A stretch of 64,000 nucleotides of DNA, taken from contig NZ_JACHOO010000005.1 of assembly GCF_014199915.1 (NCBI RefSeq), positions 201,027 to 265,026 on the forward strand, in the 5' to 3' direction. The translations under genes and the position numbers were made by a program. Origin of the DNA: Prosthecomicrobium pneumaticum. GTDB taxonomy: Bacteria > Pseudomonadota > Alphaproteobacteria > Rhizobiales > Kaistiaceae. Every line of letters begins with the position of its first letter. The first letter of the stretch is position 1. Shown here piece after piece: positions 62,124 through 64,000 of the stretch. Under the pieces are notes generated by a model. That model was not told the origin of the DNA. It saw nothing but the letters and a program-made list of their open reading frames with translations, and made no database searches.

Positions 62124-62567
62124 GGCCTCGTCCTCGAATAACGGCATCAAAATCAGGTCAGATTTCGATATTGAATTTCGATCTATATAGCCCATCTCCG
62201 CAACGATTGCGAGAGGCGGACGACCATCGGCCGGGGCTGACGAAGGTTCCCACAGCCAGAATCGAGTATGGCGAGCTGCGCTCCCTTTGTCCCGATCGGC
62301 CGCGGCCGGAGCCTTGCCGATCCTCGGGGGAGCCAAGGGGGACTTTCCCCTTGCTCCCCGCAAATGCCGCCTGTTGCGGAGCAGGGCCGCCGCCTCGCAA
62401 GGTGGTCATGACGGTCATCCTTCCCATCATCGGACCCACCTCGCTCGGCCTGGCAGTCCGGCTCCGCGCGCCGGCATGTGCCCCCTCCATTCCCGCGCGC
62501 TCTCGCGCCCCCGGAAGGCATGTCGGGGGACATGCCTTCGGCATCTACGGGAAAAGGAGCAACGACC
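62124..62567. other. RelBE promoter region and leader of the DUF932 gene (leader copy B)
   Basis: The left part is locally A+T-rich (around 62155-62200) and should hold the leftward antitoxin promoter. From 62271 (GCGAGCTGCGCTCCCTTTGT) the sequence parallels the ParB-like leader and ends with the same hairpin. A third partial copy of the GAGC...CTGATCGGCTG segment occurs at 61562-61600, before the RelE stop. Confidence 0.6.
62514..62539 (+). repeat. Conserved leader hairpin, copy B
   Basis: GAAGGCATGTC (62514-62524) and GACATGCCTTC (62529-62539), loop GGGG, form the same 11-bp stem as 55997-56022. The stem ends 28 bp before the DUF932 ATG, the same spacing as in copy A. Confidence 0.8.
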
Positions 62568-63764
62568 ATGAACATCATCGGCACCAGCCAGAATGGCCAG
62601 ACTGTTGAAAGCGGCTTCCGCGTGGACATCTCACGTGGCGAGCGGATCGGCCGCGTGTCGTCGGAGTGGTTCTCGCGCCCCGACGACGAACGCTTCCTGT
62701 CGCTCACCGAGCTTTACGATGCCGTGAAGGCCCGGGCGGATCGCGCCAAGGCCCGCACCGTGGAGAGCCGCGCCGTACGCGTGGAGGCAAGCCGGGAGGA
62801 TGCGGAGCGGCTTTCGCTGATCGTTCCCGGACAGGATGCGCCCATCGCCCCGACGCATTGGAGCTTCGGGCAGTTGTGCAGCCTTGTCGGCGCGCCCGCC
62901 ACCTATATGCGCCAGCTTCCCGCGCCGCTCGCCGGCATCAACCTGCAGCACGGCTTGCTGTCGCACCGCGCCGAGCTTGTGAAGACGCTTGAGGCGGATG
63001 ACGGCCGCATTGAGCTTCGCGCCGTGACCGGCCCCGACTATGGCCGCATCTGGGATCACGAGCTTGTCGCCGCCGTCATGAAGATCGCCGGCAACGGCAC
63101 TGGCGACACCATGTGGAAGGTGCCCGGCGTGCTGGACTGGGCGACCATGACGCACAATCCCTTCGTGGACATCACGAAGGATACGACCACCCTCTATGCC
63201 AGCGACCGCGACGTGTTCCTGTTCCTCGTGGACGACACCCACCCCATCGAGGCAGGGCGCCTGCCGAACGGCGAGCCGGATTTGTATTTCCGGGGCTTCT
63301 ACTGCTGGAACAGCGAAGTCGGATCGAAGACCCTCGGCATTGCGAGCTTCTATCTCCGCGCTGTGTGCATGAACCGCAACCTTTGGGGCGTGGAAGGTTT
63401 CGAGGAGATCAGCATCCGGCACAGCAAGTTCGCGGCCCAGCGCTTCGCCCATGAGGCGGCGCCCGCGCTGACGAGCTTTGCCAATTCCTCGCCCGCGCCA
63501 TTCATCGCCGGGATCAAGGCGGCCCGGGAAAAGATCGTCGCCCGCACCGACGAGGAGCGCGAGAGCTTCATGCGCAAGCGCGGCTTCAGCAAGGCCGAGA
63601 CCGGCAAGATCATCGAGACGGTCTTGCAGGAGGAAGGCCGCCCGCCAGAAAGCATCTTCGATTTCGTGCAGGGCATGACGGCGCACGCCCGCGCCAAGGC
63701 GCATCAGGATAGCCGGCTAGAACTGGAAGCGAAAGCAAAGACCCTGCTGGAGAAGGCCGCATAG
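62568..63764 (+). CDS. DUF932 family protein
   Basis: The 398-residue product matches DUF932, a family found on phages, plasmids and integrative elements. Recognisable parts are WSFGQLCSLVGAPATYMRQL, LEADDGRIELRAVTGPDYGR, ASDRDVFLFLVDDTHPIEAG and GFYCWNSEVGSKTLGIASFY. Its role is not known; the family is distantly linked to phage/plasmid-like proteins acting on nucleic acid. Start ATG 62568 after AAAAGGAGC. It shares a leader structure with the ParB-like gene, so the two are likely co-regulated. Confidence 0.93.
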   Translation: MNIIGTSQNGQTVESGFRVDISRGERIGRVSSEWFSRPDDERFLSLTELYDAVKARADRAKARTVESRAVRVEASREDAERLSLIVPGQDAPIAPTHWSFGQLCSLVGAPATYMRQLPAPLAGINLQHGLLSHRAELVKTLEADDGRIELRAVTGPDYGRIWDHELVAAVMKIAGNGTGDTMWKVPGVLDWATMTHNPFVDITKDTTTLYASDRDVFLFLVDDTHPIEAGRLPNGEPDLYFRGFYCWNSEVGSKTLGIASFYLRAVCMNRNLWGVEGFEEISIRHSKFAAQRFAHEAAPALTSFANSSPAPFIAGIKAAREKIVARTDEERESFMRKRGFSKAETGKIIETVLQEEGRPPESIFDFVQGMTAHARAKAHQDSRLELEAKAKTLLEKAA

Positions 63765-64000
63765 CCGCAGATGCCGCGCGGCCTTCTATATCCGGAAATT
63801 TTCCGCCGATCCGTAAATCCGGGTCGGCGGCGCGGCCGCGGCTCGCCGGGCTCCGCCCGGCTCGCAAAGTCATAGCTGGTACGGCCTCAACTATCCGAAC
63901 AAATACCGCCTGCAATCGCCCTCTCCCGACGATGCACGACACCTTAACTTTAGCCGCCTCATTTTGGGGGACACGGTGCGTGCTCTTGAAAATAGAAGCT
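63765..64000. other. End of window, no recognised gene
   Basis: The 236 bp after the DUF932 gene hold GC-rich inverted sequence near 63840-63865 (GCCGGGCTCCGCCCGGC) and then less GC-rich DNA. At the very end a GTG near 63976 follows GGGGGA and may start a gene that runs out of the window; too little is present to judge. Confidence 0.4.

Larger units (their letters stand above)
49509..64000. mobile_element. Inferred integrated element at tRNA-Gly (left end; right end outside window)
   Basis: Everything after the tRNA-Gly differs from the housekeeping region to the left. It comprises a defence-like nuclease/helicase cluster, then ParB-like, DUF736 and DUF932 genes typical of rhizobial plasmids and integrative elements, a RelBE pair, pseudogenes and repeated leaders. 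No integrase is seen next to the tRNA, and no second copy of the tRNA 3' end occurs before 64000, so the boundaries are inferred. Confidence 0.55.

Overview
The window looks like chromosome of an alphaproteobacterium, most likely Hyphomicrobiales (Rhizobiales). The supports are very high GC coding with few alternative stops, an Omp19-type lipoprotein, Omp25/31-type beta-barrels, zapE next to mdh-sucCDAB-lpd, an sdhC-D-A-B operon, glnK-amtB behind a sigma-54 promoter, and an EtfB lysine methyltransferase beside etfBA. I cannot name the genus.

Layout. 1-6.4 kb: asd, an Nramp metal transporter with a Mur/Fur-like palindrome, leuB, an A+T-richer PD-(D/E)XK-like protein gene, a RidA protein and an outer-membrane barrel. 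6.4-7.2 kb: non-coding, with a 103-bp direct repeat. 7.2-14.5 kb: sdhC, sdhD, sdhA, a VapB/VapC pair, sdhB, an RlaP-type nucleotidyltransferase, a small protein, an Omp19-like lipoprotein and zapE. 14.6-24.9 kb: a TCA-cycle operon mdh-sucC-[VapBC]-sucD-sucA-sucB-[DUF4160/DUF2442]-lpd. 25-49.4 kb: housekeeping genes for an Hsp70-like protein, EamA permease, XerC, TerC, the ETF/3-hydroxyacyl-CoA block, rhomboid, cobalamin adenosyltransferase, HIG1 protein, AEC permease, GluQ, MtgA, polyprenyl synthase, FtsK, aminotransferase, AmtB/GlnK, a UbiH-like enzyme, Trm112-like, LON-domain protein, thioredoxin-TPR, prolyl-tRNA editing and an Omp. 49.43 kb: tRNA-Gly(GCC).

From the tRNA-Gly to the end lies what I infer to be an integrated element whose right end is outside the window. 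Its first part is a tight four-gene cluster: two unrecognised Cys/His-rich proteins, then an OLD-family ATPase-TOPRIM nuclease and a UvrD-like helicase (Gabija-like pair). After it come genes typical of rhizobial plasmids and integrative elements: a ParB-like protein, DUF736 and DUF932 proteins, an XRE regulator divergent from a PAS-like protein, a TauE/SafE permease and a RelBE-type pair. A repeated leader with an 11-bp stem precedes the ParB-like and DUF932 genes.

The two main points of interest are these. First, three toxin-antitoxin-type gene pairs sit inside TCA-cycle operons, each between genes of one enzyme complex (SdhA|SdhB, SucC|SucD, E2|E3); the third pair has a frameshifted first gene. 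Both TCA operons also share a TTnACGTnnACGTAA-type palindrome upstream. Second, the four-gene nuclease/helicase cluster may be an extended defence system. All function calls come from reading motifs; no database search was run.
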